A stretch of 64,000 nt of DNA. Origin: Chrysopilus asiliformis (lineage: Eukaryota; Arthropoda; Insecta; Diptera; Rhagionidae). The stretch covers positions 29,415,943 to 29,479,942 of the forward strand of contig OZ035962.1 of assembly GCA_964034945.1 (NCBI GenBank), read 5' to 3'. Shown piece after piece: positions 1 to 12,855 of this stretch. The notes below the pieces were generated by a model. That model was given only the letters and a program-made list of their open reading frames with translations. It was not told the origin of the DNA and ran no database searches. Position 1 is the first letter of the stretch, and each line of letters begins with the position of its first letter. The translations under genes were made by a program, and so were the position numbers.

Positions 1-440
1 ACACTGGTGGAAAATTTTTGTTACTTCAACAACACCTTTGATAAATCTTCTTGCGGGCACAATAAATTAAAGGACCTTTTGTAGAAATTGAAACCAGTAA
101 AATTTAAAGACCTTTCTTTAGGGGAAAGATTTTCGAGCCACCCAAAAACTTGGCGACAGTGAAAACCGAAGAATACATGATGGAGGAGTGGAAGGGAATT
201 TACGTAGTAATGGTGGCTCTTGACTGTCAACTTCATAAAGTCCAGGATGCTTCGAATATATAAAAAAAGGTTACTTCATTTTTTTAGGGGTCCAAACAAT
301 TATTGCAGGGTTCCCAAATCCAAAATTACACACCGAGATTTGTCCCAATGAGCTTGATTTAATTTTTTTTTTCATATCGATATCGAAATTGTTCTTTAAA
401 CAAAACACAATTTTGAACTAAAATCATTATTTTTCCTAAG

Positions 441-613
441 GGGCAGTCCATAAAATACGTCACGCTAATTTTCGCCTTTTCGAATCGCCTTCCCACCCAC
501 TACACTCTTCAATGTTTCCTGATTTGTTATTTAGAATTTGGTACCTACTGCACGTTACGTGATTTTTTTAAAAGCTTTTTTTAAAGAACGATACGTATTT
601 TTACGGACAGCCT
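441..613. mobile_element. MITE of the GTCCATAAAAT family
   Basis: The left end reads ggcagtccataaaatacgtc and the right end is the inverted counterpart (acgtatttttacggacagcc). About 170 bp with no coding capacity. Related copies lie at 15177, 48158, 53099, 54294, 55054 and 63765. The edges are approximate. Confidence 0.6.
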
Positions 614-3121
614 CTTAAAAAATAATATGGTAAAAAAAAAAATTTACATTCGTTAATTAAAATTATATTACGTCACAATCAAATTTTGAATATATTCAAT
701 TGCAATCTGTCACTATAAGAACATAACAAAATTGTTGAAATTAGTTCGGGCCGTCATTTCAGGTGAACATCCGGAGGCAATGCAAACTGGATCATCTGGA
801 TGTCAGTATAGTTGGATAAATATATGTCTTCTACTTATTGGTCTGATATGCTACAATTTCACTATGCTTAATCTGTCATGTATATTTGACGGTAACAATA
901 GATGATAAACACTTCCGGTAATATAAAGTTACCTGGATTTATTACTATAATATAGATATAAATTATAGCATATTAAAATAGATAATATACATACATATAT
1001 ATAAATAGATAACCATAATATATATACATATAGGATATGAAATACATTTATATCTATAAATAAAATTGTAATAAGTTTTAGGATAAAATATAGTTGTATA
1101 TAATACTAAAGGATATGACAGGATGCCACAAATAATAGCAATAAAACAAAACCGTAAATCAAGTAAAATTAACTCCCATATTCTCGTTCTTATTTTATAG
1201 TGTATGTCCGTATTATTTTATTTATGCACATGATATTACTTAACACAGCAAAGTAAATGTGCACCGCATGATGATATTTAGGTATTGCAAAAGCCATAAT
1301 AAAATTGAATAGCCAAGTTTTAATTCGTTTTCGAATTTATTTTGTGTTTTCTAATATTACTTTTTGTTAATAAATCTTCAGCAACAAAACTTATCTAAAA
1401 AGTTTTTTTTAAAAAATCTTCACAATTTAGGGTTTCCGAATCCAAAGATTCGGTTTTCTAGTTCAAGAATTTTAGAAATTATTGCCTTATGAGAACTCCT
1501 TAAAATTAATTTTAGAATAATTTTGTAATATCAAAAAGCGCGTATAATTTTTAAAAAAAAAATTTTCCAATTATGTATGAATGATAGATCGTGTAAATAT
1601 CCGTCATGACTCATGACTCACGACGTTACCGTTATTCGTAATTTAGGGTGACATCACAGCACGTAGATGATTCTATGTTGGCCATTTAAACCGTAAAACA
1701 TGTATGACTTTTTTCAGAAAAAAATACCAAAACATTTATATCAATTGACAAAAGTTTATTATAAATATTTGACTATTTTTTAAAAGATCGCCCAACTAAT
1801 AATTCGATTAATTAAGAATTACATAAATTATATACCTCGTTTCCGAATCTATTAATCGATGTTAATAACTTCAAAAAAAACTTGAACATTAATTGGAAAA
1901 TGCTACTAAGTATAAATGAAACCGGCTCATAACGAATCTACTAAAATAATCAAATCTAATTAATAGTTAAGCAGAAATACTATAATATGTAAATAAATTT
2001 GTGCTGTAATATAACTTTTCCGTTAAATAAAATTTTTTACCATTTATATTAAATGAATGTAACTAAAGATTTTTTTTAAATATTAAGTCTAATCCCAAAA
2101 AACTAAAAAAAAACGGCATGTTCTACATTAAACATAATTATATGTAAAGAAAATAGTTTTAAAAACGATCAATGAAACAAAAATTGTACACTGTAAAAAA
2201 ACCGAAATGAAACTGTAGCTAATATTTGTTACTTTATAGATATTTAATAAAACAAAAAAAATATAAGATGAAAATATTTAAACAAAAGAAAATATTTTGA
2301 ACCTAAAAAAAGCTGCAAAGATGATACTAACAGAAAAATATAACTAAACGAAATAAAATAATAATAATATTGTATTTATTGAGAATAAATAAAAATGCAT
2401 TTTTCCCAATTTATATGTTCACCGGTTCCATACTATAAAATCCGGTAGGGTAATTAATTGTATTATGTACTAAACAAAATGAAAATGTAAGAAAAGAAAA
2501 AATTACTAATTTAAAAATAAATTGTGGATATTGTTATTTATATAAAAAAATTAAACACACGAAGTTTTATTTTCCTTAATGTTTTTTTTTTTGTTTAATT
2601 TCTTAGTTGGTTGGAAAACATGATATAAAAAATATGGTAAGAATTTTATTCTCCTAGTAAATACGAATATTAAAAAAATATAAAAAAAAGAATATATAAT
2701 TCCTTTTCAAAATGGTCAATTCAACCTCAACCGATTCAACCATTTAGGAATTCCAAATATTTGAAATATTTAATTGATTGACAGACTTTCAAATGAAAAG
2801 GGGAATTTGAAGATTACCTCCGATCGAGCTGAAACTTTCCCAAATTTATTTTTATATAAATCAATTCACAACTTTTCCATCCCCGCCACATTTCAAATTC
2901 GAAAAAAAATGTTTTTGCGATCCACCCTAATGAATATCTGAACCCATTGGCATGAAATTTAATGGAAATTGGACATGAGTTTTAGTGACTTTTATTTACC
3001 CTTCCTAGACAAATAGCCAAATTGATTAGCTTGAAAGTGTAAATAAATTTTCCCCTATATTAAAACGTTTTCCACAATGAAAATTTTTTGCGAAGTTTTT
3101 AGAAATAATTTTGATTACACC
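614..3121. other. AT-rich non-coding stretch
   Basis: I see no gene here. The sequence is dominated by A/T runs and irregular TA/ATA-rich patches (for example around 950-1030). No open frame with splice sites or protein-like composition was found on either strand. Confidence 0.5.
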
Positions 3122-4077
3122 ATTTTTACTTTCTTCTACGGAGTATAATAAAGTACCTATTGTATTCATGAAAAATTTCGACCTCTTAATTTTGCCTAAA
3201 AAACATTTCCCGATCACTCCTGAGTCGATTGGAGTCATATTTAAAAAATGTCTTTCTGTCTGTCAGTCTGTCTGTCAGTCTGTCTGTCAGTCTGTCTGTC
3301 AGTCTGTCTGCCAGTCTGTCTGTCAGTCTGTCAGTCTGTGTACAAGATTTCTCAAAAACTAATAGAGCTAGCGACATGAAATTTTATAGGCATGTTGGGT
3401 CCTGAAATGGGACGATCCTATCAACTTTTGGTGGAAATCCATTAACCGGAAGTATCCAAAATGGCGGTTTTTCAAAAATCGCAATTTCGTTTTTCTCGAT
3501 TTACTCCCAAACTACGCGTTTTTTAGTGGCCTTAAGTATGACAAAACTTGGAGAAAATAAAATTTCCCACACTTTTGTCTTTAGCTATAACTCGATATCT
3601 CAACCTGTTATCGAGATAAACCGTTATTTCCAAAAAAACAGTTTTTTGCGATTATCTCGAAAACTAACGGGTTTTTGCTGACTGAATGTATGAAGTGAAA
3701 TAATGAGAATGGCATTCTGCACAATTTTGTTTCTTACCGTTATCCGTTATCGTTTACCGTTATTGAGATATTTTCATTAATATGTAAAAAATCATATGTT
3801 TGCGAATAATTTGCAAACTAACGGTTTTTCGACAAATCAGTTAAAAGAATAATTAAAGATGTTAACATTTTCTACATTTTTGCCATTTACCGTAAATTGA
3901 TATCTTTTACAGTTCTCAAGTTATCTCAAATTTTGTACGTTTTTGATATTTTTGAATAAACCAAGAATTTATTGGGAGGTCGTCTTAGGTTGACAACGCG
4001 ACAGGGCTCTAGCGTAAATTGCGCAGGGTCGTAGATTTTGTAGAAGAAAGTTTTGTGTTGACCACAACTGATATTTT
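3122..4077 (+). repeat. Dispersed repeat A, copy 1, with CTGTCTGTCAGT microsatellite
   Basis: This ~956-bp unit starts at tttttactttcttctacgg and ends at accacaactgatatttt. A second copy with the same two ends lies at 13989-14737, inside tra. From about 3256 to 3341 this copy carries some seven units of a 12-nt repeat (ctgtctgtcagt); the other copy has one. The short open frames over it are by-products of the repeat. It looks like a non-autonomous mobile element with a microsatellite seed. The class is unknown. Confidence 0.65.
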
Positions 4078-5441
4078 ATTTTAAAAATTGGTTATTCAAA
4101 GCCACTTTCATGGTTTTTTTCAATTTTTTTTTCTTCCCCGACTAGAATCAAATCCAACTAATTTTCAAATAAGACTACATCATACCTCGATTTAAGACGC
4201 CATGATCAAATGTAAATTTTTTGTTCCCGAACCCGATATACGACGACAAAAAATCCACATACGACGCTTAATTTCCAAAGATTTTTTTTTTAATTTTCAA
4301 AACATGTTCAGTTCTAGGATTTCCACAATGCAGATAACATAAAAATAAATAAATACAAGAACTCGATATATTTACGACGTTTCGATATACGACCCAAATT
4401 CTCGAAATTTCAGCCGCCCAATCGTTTTAGCATTACAAAAGAAAAGACGTAAAAACTCAAAACTTTACTTCTAATCTTCTAGAAATCTGGAGCGATGAAA
4501 AATTTTTTTTTTTTATTGATGTGGGCCACGAGAAATTAATCCAAAAATTTAAAACTCACATACGTCCGAGTAACAAAAACAAACAAATAGATGGACAGAT
4601 TTTACTAAAAGGTCTCTTTCAGAATTTTTAACGAAGTCAAACCCAGTATCGCCTCCCTCCAACCCCCTGACATGCTTTTCCTTCGTTTTTTTGCATGCGC
4701 CTTCGTACTGCCGACTCCCATCGCTTTTAACATTCCCTATCGCAAATTTTGCAAGAAAATCATATCAAAGAAAATTTTTTATCAAATAATTCCTTGCCGG
4801 AAACACTGAATTCAAGAAAATAACAAATAAATAATACCGTTATCAAAGTATTTACCAGCATAAATTTCCTTAAAGCCTTTGTAGGCATTCAATTGTTGCT
4901 TTAAAATTTAAAACTTAAACATTAATAATAATTTAACAAAGGCGCTATTTAACTAAGGAAAATATGATGCTTTTCTCTATTCTACCCAATTCGATCCCAT
5001 CTAACAACGGTAAGTAAACAGTTTTTAGCGAAATGCCTTAATTAAGCTCTCCTTTTGACCTAAATCAAAACTTGTGGGGGACCGATGGGTGTGCGATGAA
5101 CTGTGGGTGTGAAAATACGCGCGTAAAACCAACATCGCTACTACCTCCCAACCCCCAGATAAAAGCAATGAATATTTCGACCTTGGGCCTCCTGTTTCAA
5201 ATTGGCCTATTTTAAATATTCTGGGGATTTCAGGGATGTTTAGGTGAGCGCATCTACTTTCTCGTTTACCATTCTACCATTCCCATGCTATCCATATTAT
5301 TACGGTTCGTTTTTAAAGTACAAAAGTGTGTACGAGAAAAGCTTTCTAACAGAGAAATATATAATCTCAACATGTGATTAATAGGGGTTTTCTAATGGCA
5401 TGACATTTTCATTTCAATAGACCGAAAGTAAAATAGCCCTT
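4078..5441. other. Non-coding stretch with a weak pogo-like relic
   Basis: No gene was recognised. Around 4180-4400 there are several cgatttaagacg / cgatatacgac type phrases, like the ends of decayed pogo/Tigger-like elements, but I could not match a pair of terminal repeats. Confidence 0.3.
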
Positions 5442-5651
5442 TCATGTATTGTTGAAGTTGGCTAAAATCGTATTATTGGAATACCGTTGTTTGGTTTCTT
5501 GGATTTTGGCTTTCACTTTTGCATTGCCTTGAAATTCATCGAAAACGAAATCAGTGGGAGTGGAAAAGTATCCTTGGCCATTCGAAAAATGTAAAATCCA
5601 GAAACCAAAACCCCAATGGCCAACAGAGATCTTATTATATATTTGGGACAA
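5442..5651 (-). CDS. Short ORF with protein-like composition, unidentified
   Basis: A 69-aa open frame containing GHWGFGFWILHFSNGQGYF followed by a charged segment (KVKAKIQETKQRY). The aromatic, membrane-like start and amphipathic end look more like a real protein than the surrounding repeat frames. It could be the last exon of a small membrane protein, a retrocopy or chance. No upstream exon was found on this strand and I do not recognise the family. Confidence 0.25.
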   Translation of the reverse strand: MSQIYNKISVGHWGFGFWILHFSNGQGYFSTPTDFVFDEFQGNAKVKAKIQETKQRYSNNTILANFNNT

Positions 5652-6289
5652 GGTACCTACTTAGTGACACAATCACAATATCAAAATATAAATGAATGCC
5701 GAAGAATGTTGAACTGCGTATATTTCTACATCCCTTACCGTTTTGTATACCTTTAACTGTAGCGTTTTTATGGTTTAATCCTACGTTACCGGTTCAGCGG
5801 AATCAAAAGCCACCTACCCGAATGGCCCCCTATAATGGCTGATTTAAAATCAGATGAACCGGGACACCATCTAAGATGGTTTTTATGTTTACATTACTCT
5901 CGTTGGTCCGTTTATGTACAGGCCATTTGTTTAGCTTACAAGGCCCCATTCATAGCGGTCTAAACAGGAGAGAAGCTCGTACTTATGTTATCGCAATTTC
6001 ATTTACCCGTTTTAGCACTTTGACTAAATGTGTTTACCCTAAAATTCTACCGCAATGGTTAGCATATATGGACAAATGTTGAATTTCGAAATGTATTCAA
6101 GGATTAAAATCTTAAGTATTTTGTAAAATCGATTACATTCGATTTATTACTATTGATAGGCAAGAAAGTTATTTGGTTCTCCATGGGTTTTATTTCGAAA
6201 TTTTGAAAGTGACCAACGAATTTAATTATACATTCGCTCAATATTTTATGACCGTAGAATATGTGAATATCAGGAAAAAATTTTTAGGG

Positions 6290-6935
6290 AGTACCGAATT
6301 CGCGATCAGCGACCTCGAAAACCCCTTAGTATCAATTGTTTCAAGAAAAATTGGAAAAATGACATTTGCGTTATCCTTACAGGACTTTGCGGTTAGAATT
6401 TTGAAATTCCAACACCGGATTCGTGATCAGCAGCGACCCCCAAAAACCCCCTTATGCCGATTTTCCCTGGAAAAATGGGAAAAAGGATATTTGAGTTATC
6501 CTTACAGGACCTTCCGTTTCGAATTTTAAAATTCCAACAGCAAAGCCATGATCAGTGTCATTAATGTACTCTAGTTTAGTCATAATTTTGTATGTGATTG
6601 TATCGACAATCAGCGACCCCAAAAACCCTCTAATGCCAATTCTCACGGGTATAAATGGGAAAAAGGATATTTGAGTTATCCTTACAGGACTTTGCGGTTA
6701 GAATTTTGAAATTCCAACACCTGATTCGTGATCAGCGACCCCAAAAACCTTTTAAGGCCGATTTTTCCCAGGAAAAACTGGAAAAAGGATATTTGCATGA
6801 TCCTTACAGGACTTTCCGTTTCGAATTTTGAAAATCTAATACCGGATTCGTGATCAGCGATCCCAAAAACCCCATAATGCAAATTTTTCCAGGCCAAAAT
6901 GGAAAAAAAGGATATTTATGTTATCCTTTTGGGAC
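6290..6935 (+). repeat. Tandem array, about 120-bp unit, five copies
   Basis: The phrase gatcagcgacccc-aaaaacc recurs near 6304, 6425, 6606, 6731 and 6851, each time followed by a purine-rich ggaaaaaggatattt and tatccttacaggac. The spacings are about 121, 181, 125 and 120 bp. The frames that cross it are repeat frames. The array runs into a 3' tail (to about 7085) resembling the ends of other insect dispersed repeats. Confidence 0.65.
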
Positions 6936-7084
6936 CTTCCGTGTCGAATTTTGAAAATCTACATAGCTGTGCTGCTCCTGGCAACACAGAACATTTTGCA
7001 AAAAACCGCGTAAAAATCGGTCCAGTAGTTTTTGAGTTTTGTAATCTCGAACAAACCAACAAATTTCCATTTTTATATAAATAG

Positions 7085-8472
7085 ATATTCATTATTACAA
7101 TATTTTCTAAACATGTTGCTAGTTATCAATAAGTCGAATCTGAAGACAGACAAAATGTAAGTTGTTTTGTACATTAAGTGGTTATCTATAAATATGTTAA
7201 ACATTTCGGAAGGTGGGAGATTTCCAGTAACATGACGGCGGTATGAAATATCATATAAAAAGTTGCGGGACGGGGAGGGATTTGAATAGGTGAAAAGCAA
7301 CGTGATGTATTTTAAAAGGCCTTGAATTTTCAGTCGTCGAATATAGATTCACCAAAAGTTTTAGTTTTAACATTTAGAAGGTCCACAAGTCAACAAAGAT
7401 TGTGGGGAAAAGTAAGGAGCAAAATTTAAATTAAACACTGACCCCATTACACAAATTTTCAGTTTTGTACTCCGTTTTTAAACTTAACCGATCATGAATT
7501 GAAATTCCATTGTATTATGAACGTAGTCTTTTGGGCTTTATTAGGGCAAGCATATTTATCCGGGTAATAATGAGTGGAATGGCATGGAGAGTGAAAAATG
7601 GTGATTGAAATCAAAATTGAAAATATCGCTAACGTTATTATTTGTTATTTTAATAATTACAGGTAAGCTGCGTTGGGAAAAAAAAACTCAGAGATTATTA
7701 CAGGCAAAGCTCGCTTTATGCAATGCTTGATTTCTGTAAATACTTGAAATACGCACAAGAAAAAATATTTGTTGTTATTTATAAATAAAAGTTGTAACAA
7801 ATAAAATATTTTAACCTTCCATTAAATGCGTAAAACATGTTTTCCCAGCATGTTTTTTGGTACATTCGATTGTTGCAATTTCGCGATGTTTAAATTTGGT
7901 GCAAACCGTTTAAATTTTTACTTGATATATTTTTTTTTCAAATATTCCGTGACCTCTAGGTTTAGAGAACTTAAAAAGCCAGCCAAATGATATATCTCGT
8001 TATTATTTCTAAAAATCTAAGTTTCATAAAAAAAATTGATTAAAAATCTGTTAAAAGAAATAATAATGGAAATTAGTCCGTCGCTAGTCAACTAAAATCG
8101 TTTTTCCAGTCTTGTTACAGTACTTCTTTGTCTAAAATTTCAGCTATTCTTTTATATTCCTTCTTTTTCAATTTTTAGCGAAGTGACCGCTCGCCAAATG
8201 TCTGTTGTTTAAACTCGAATTGTTGGGGTTGGTAGGGGATATTCAATCAAGAGCCGAAAGCTACCTTCATTTTTTGCGCTTTTTCACGTAGCATAAACAA
8301 ATACACATAAATCGCAAAATCGTTAATAAAAAGAAATTTAATCAATGTTTAATAAATTGTAATGAAATTCTTTAGGGAAATAAAACGCCGCTGGAGATTT
8401 TTCAGCTTTTAATATTTTAAAGACATCTTAATTTAATTGAAACAATAAAATACTTAATTACTACAGAATCTT
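7085..8472. other. Non-coding stretch downstream of TRAPPC2
   Basis: No gene was found. It contains a possible decayed GTCCATAAAAT-type MITE around 7205-7320 (inverted acatgacg and cgtgatgtattttaaaaggc). It should hold the 3' UTR of the minus-strand TRAPPC2 gene, which ends at 8473. Confidence 0.35.
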
Positions 8473-9102
8473 TCATGAAATTAAATATTTTTTCCCGCAA
8501 TATTGCGCTTTCTTCTCAAACATTGTCGATTTAATCGGTGTATTGATTTTATAAAAAGAATTCATCGAGTATTTTATGTAAGTTTCGTACATTTCATTAA
8601 AGAAATTCTTAATTCCCTCCTCATTTCGATTATCTGGAAAAGACTAGTTTAATTTTTACTAACAAGGCTTGCTTAAGAATGAGTCTCACCGTGAACAATG
8701 ATGAATCTCATGTGACTTGCCTAAAAATCATGAAAACAGCAAATATAGATGTGGAAATGGTAAGAAATCTAATAAAATTCTTACAGTAACAAATGCCGAG
8801 ACGAACCACTGATTAAATTTATCTATCGATTTCAGATACATGCTATTGGTTTTCCATTTATGCTCGTCTATCAGATCTAAGGAGGCGTGTGCAATAAATT
8901 GGTTTAGATGACGATGATCTTCCTTCTGTTCAGAAAACAATTGAAAAACATGAGAAAATCATTAGTAATGTAGGACGAAACAAAATTAATATAAGAAATA
9001 TGGTATTTATACCTTTGCCTCCTTGCTGGTGTTGGAAAATTCGATTTCAAATAGTGGGTTATCATTGTGACCAACAATTGCAAAGTAGTAACTACTGGAC
9101 AT
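8473..9102 (-). CDS. Trs20: Trafficking protein particle complex subunit 2 (sedlin/Trs20)
   Basis: Core subunit of the TRAPP vesicle-tethering complex in ER-Golgi traffic. The four exons are 9102-9013, 8925-8785, 8720-8690 and 8633-8473 (423 nt, 140 aa, as in human TRAPPC2). The first exon encodes [18 protein letters not shown], the longin-fold start. Exon 2 has the family hallmarks [19 protein letters not shown] and [17 protein letters not shown]. Exon 3 gives SHMRFIIVH. The last exon gives [19 protein letters not shown] and a C-terminal KKYLIS. All introns are short and GT-AG, and phases match at each junction. The start chosen is the first ATG upstream of the conserved strand. No part looks degenerate. 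Confidence 0.93.
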
Positions 9103-9600
9103 TTTCCTTAAATCCTATGAAATTTAATAAAACTACTCGTTTTTGCACAAAAATATCAATTTGTTTTTCTTGACACGAAATGTCACATTAAGTCATAATC
9201 GGGCATTGCCAACATACCTAAAGTCAGAATTTTGATTTTAGCTGTTAATCAGGATATCTCGCGGATAACTTATTGAATTTAAATTTTACTCGCAAAATCG
9301 ATTTAAAATTTAATATACGTCGAGTTGTTCACCTGATTCAGATCTATTGAAACGTGATTCAGAACGTGATTAAAGTTTCATCAGCCAAAAACCCGGAACT
9401 AGTAAATTCAACATGTTTGAAATTTCAAAATACAAAATACGTCGCTCACTGAGTTTATCGTTCAGTGGATCTTTTACAGTCATGTTGTACCGTTAGACGA
9501 CATTTCTTGCTCTTGTTTTGATGTGCGAAAAGTGTAATTTCCACGAAAGCAATAGGATCGCTGAAAAAGAAAGTATTTCAACAGTGACCAGCGATAAAGG

Positions 9601-10805
9601 ATGTTCGAAAATTATCAAGCTACTCCGGAAAATCGAATAAGGAAATGGCATTCGATCGGTAATGGAAACCAGGGAGATTTATTCACCACCGAACAGGAGG
9701 ACGAGGAATGGCAGTTTAATGGGATGCAATCAGGACACTTTATTGTTAGCAGAAATTCACAAAAACTACAATGGTTTGAAATTAATGATAGAAATTATTT
9801 TAGAACGATGAAATCTGGTGCATTGATTACCGCGACGATATTCTCTCGTGTCTTTTTGAAAGTGAAAAGAACCTCCGAAGGATTGATTTGCGATCGCCTC
9901 AAATAAGCCAAAGACCTGCCTTAATTAGTTTGATTAAGACAACAGCAGAGTCGGAGGTGCTACGAAGGACCACGGTTCATTTAGGTTGAATTTGGAAAAA
10001 TCTCATTTCGTTTCCGCATCTAAATTACTGAACTTTCTTTTAGCAATTTACCTTCTTGACTATTTTATGGATCACCACAATATTGCCCTACAACGCCTGA
10101 ATATGGTCGGTTTAACGTGTCTACTGATAGCTGCTAAACTGGAAGAGAAAGATAGCTGCATTCCGAAAATCGCCGAATTGCACCAGTACTCGGGACATAA
10201 ATACCACCTAAGGGACTACAAAATCATTGAGAAGAAAATCGTGGACCTCTTCGATTGGAATCTCATGGTCCCCACCGCAGCCACATTCATTGAGATATTC
10301 GTTCACAAATTGATCTCCACAGAAGATTTCCAAATAGCATTGCGACTGCAAAGGAAGACTCGCAAGGAGAAGTACAAAAGCTACCAGCAGTTGTTCGTTG
10401 AAGCCTCGTGCCTGGCGTTCGAATTCTCTGATTTAATTCTGCTTGGTGTGTTCTCAATAATTTCCCAAAATATTCCCTAACTAACAAAAAAATTATATTC
10501 TAGATTTGAAAAGCCACACATTGAGCCCCTCGCAAAAGGCAGCAAAATGTCTAGCAGCGGCTCGGCGATCTTTGAATTTGCCCCCTTGGTCAGAGGATCT
10601 CGAAGAATTGACGAAATGCAGTCTAGAGTCGTTGGGAAATATTTCCGATTTAATCAATTCGAAAATTGATAGCGCGGGCGTTAATTCACCGGATTCTGGG
10701 TACATTTCGCCAAAGTCTGACTGTGACAGTCCAGCCGGACCTGAAAGTGTAAGCGAGGATTCGTCTGGAACCCCTGCTGTTAAACGTACACGTTTAGAGT
10801 TGTAA
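9601..10805 (+). CDS. CycJ: Cyclin J
   Basis: A divergent cyclin of early development and the germ line in flies. Exons are 9601-9744, 9804-9984, 10044-10445 and 10504-10805 (1029 nt, 342 aa); the introns are 58-59 nt. Exon 2 gives DYRDDILSCLFESEKNLRR then RSPQIS, which aligns by eye with the CCNJ N-terminus. Exon 3 carries the cyclin box with AIYLLDYFMDHHNIALQRLN, LLIAAKLEEKD and WNLMVPTAATFIE. Exon 4 continues the second cyclin fold (AAKCLAAARRSLNLPPWSEDL) and ends in a Ser-rich, basic tail. The first 48 codons (poly-acidic, weakly conserved) and the donor at 9745 (GTTAGC) are the least certain part. Confidence 0.9.
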
Positions 10806-10945
10806 GAGCTCCCAAGATTCATTTATAAAACTTGTTCCTTTGTAGCAAAGAATAGCGATTTATTTTTGTTTAAATTTAAACTAGTCGACAAACTAGTAAA
10901 CATTAAGTTTTCTTTTGTTTTCGTTAATAACATGAAGTTTTTTTA

Positions 10946-10951
10946 AATAAA
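10946..10951 (+). terminator. Poly(A) signal of Cyclin J
   Basis: A canonical AATAAA lies about 140 bp after the CycJ stop, in a T-rich context, and before the MITE at 11001. Confidence 0.6.
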
Positions 10952-11000
10952 CAACCACTAGTTATTTTTTCTATTTAATTTTTCTTCATTCTTTTTTATA

Positions 11001-11830
11001 CAGTAATCCCCCGCTTTACGGACGGGATGCGTTCTACGGAAACTGTCCGTATATCGAAAATCCGTAAAACGAAACCTATTTTAGTATGAGATTGTACTGG
11101 GAATAAATAGATGTGTTCCAATCAATAGAAATGTCCGTAAAAAGAAACCTATTTTAGTATAAGATCGTATTAAAAATATATAGATGCGTACCAAAAAAAT
11201 CCGTAATACGAAACAGATTAGTATAATATATTAAAATAATTATTTAACCACTAGAATAATGAGAAAACTATATAATTATAGAAAAAAAAATATGTAAATA
11301 TACTACTTGAAATGGAGCATAAATCAATTGAATATGTTAAAACCAACAAAATATTATGGGACAAATCATGCCGCGGACAAAAAAACGTAGCTGTTTCTAC
11401 GTAGGTTTCTGCTAGTTTCGTCAGAATTCAAATTTCATTGTGGGACAGAAAGCAGATTCTGCTTCTGCTGTTGCTTCTGCTTCTGCCTCTGCTGCTGCCT
11501 CTGCCCAATTGGAGTTCTCGCTTAAGAATAGCAAATATATTTTTTAAAAATACACCGCACTACAGTTTTATATTGCCTTTTTTTAATTCTCTTTTGTGTA
11601 TACACAAAATGTGTCAGAAATTTCGGAGAAATTAAGTATGTACATTTACAATAAATACAACACAATTATGGAGGACTTTTTCTTGATTTTTTTCTGTGAT
11701 TCAAAAAAAAAAATTTTTTTGTCCGTAATAGCGAATTTTTTTATCCGTATAGCGAATTTGTTCCTATATTAGTCATGTCCGTAACTTCGAATTTCCGTAA
11801 AACGAGCGTCCGTATAGCGGGGGATTACTG
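11001..11830. mobile_element. Non-autonomous pogo/Tigger-like DNA transposon
   Basis: Terminal inverted repeats begin cagtaatcccccgctttacg and end tatagcgggggattactg. The element is flanked by TA on both sides (10999-11000 and 11831-11832), the TA duplication of Tc1/mariner/pogo elements. Inside are several variants of 'gtccgta-tagcgaa' near both ends and a CTGCTT-rich simple stretch at about 11456-11505. No transposase frame. Confidence 0.8.
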
Positions 11831-11874
11831 TATATGCTCGGCGATCTTGATTGACTTACCATTTTAAGGAGGAT

Positions 11875-12368
11875 CTCCATTACCATGACTTCTGTAACTG
11901 CAAAAAAATGCAGAAAACTAGAGCAAGATAAACTTATATAGATCTAAATAGGAATGACTGAATCCAAGTATAAACGCTTTCCCTTCCAGTTTAACAACTT
12001 TATAGCAATCATATCAAACCTTATGCTATGAATATAAGGTTCAAATTAGCATAGAAATAAAGCTATACAGCTGCATGTGTGTGTTTGAACTACATGAAAA
12101 ATGACAGCTACGCTATAATAGCACTTTGTGTGTGTCTGTGCTCACTATTCACTTACAGGGACAATGTGTGATTGTAGTAGAAGTCGCTATAAAAAAGTTC
12201 AAGTCCGTCAACTGCAACCATAAAATCGCCATAAAAAAAGAGGGGAAATTATTTTTGCAGTTGCCGACAAATTTTTGCAGTTGATTCTTATCTCCCTTTC
12301 TCGCCAAGGTATCTTCACATAAATGTGTCTCTATTTTTTTGCAGTTGGGAAAAGTCATGGTAATGGAG
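11875..12368. mobile_element. MITE family N, copy 1
   Basis: Inverted ends ctccattaccatgac and gtcatggtaatggag, with longer subterminal similarity built on actgcaaaaaaa / ttttttgcagt. A second copy with the same ends lies at 39592-40406. The extreme ends and target duplication are not resolved, because left and right flanks differ outside ctccatt. Confidence 0.7.
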
Positions 12369-12855
12369 GGCCAACTTTATTTGACACGAATCTTGTCGTG
12401 TCAAGTTACGACTATAAGCGTTTCTGATATATTTGTGATACAAAACTAATTGGAAGTGGTAAAAGGTTGACATCACTAATGTCTTTCATGTGAGTGCATT
12501 TTTTCTGATATGCGCGAATATCAATTTTATTGAAAGGCTTTATGGTATATATTCGTATCTCGAAGATAGAAACAACGCCAGAAAGAGAAAGCAAGAGCAA
12601 AAAGATGTCGTGTAAGGAAAAATTTTGATTCTGATGCAAATTTGCATTTTAGGTGTGCCGATATTTACAAAATTCTTCCAAATATGGAAAAAACCTTTGA
12701 AAATGGTGAAGTGCCGCGTGAATTTTATCACAAGTTTTTCCTCCGCCCGCAGTGGTCAACGTTTTTAAAAATAATGTTTATTTACTGAAACTGGTGTGAT
12801 TGTTATATTATTGTCTAAATATTGATAAATAAAATGGGAAAAATCAAACTTAATT

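Noticed and set aside
3111..3377. Open frames over the CTGTCTGTCAGT run on both strands
   Set aside because: They exist only because the 12-mer has no stop in several frames. The same repeat at 13989 lacks them.
9601..9906. A 101-aa unspliced frame at the start of Cyclin J
   Set aside because: Only the first 48 codons fit. The rest is intron 1 plus the wrong frame of exon 2, where the cyclin-like DYRDDILSCLFESEK reading is clearly better.
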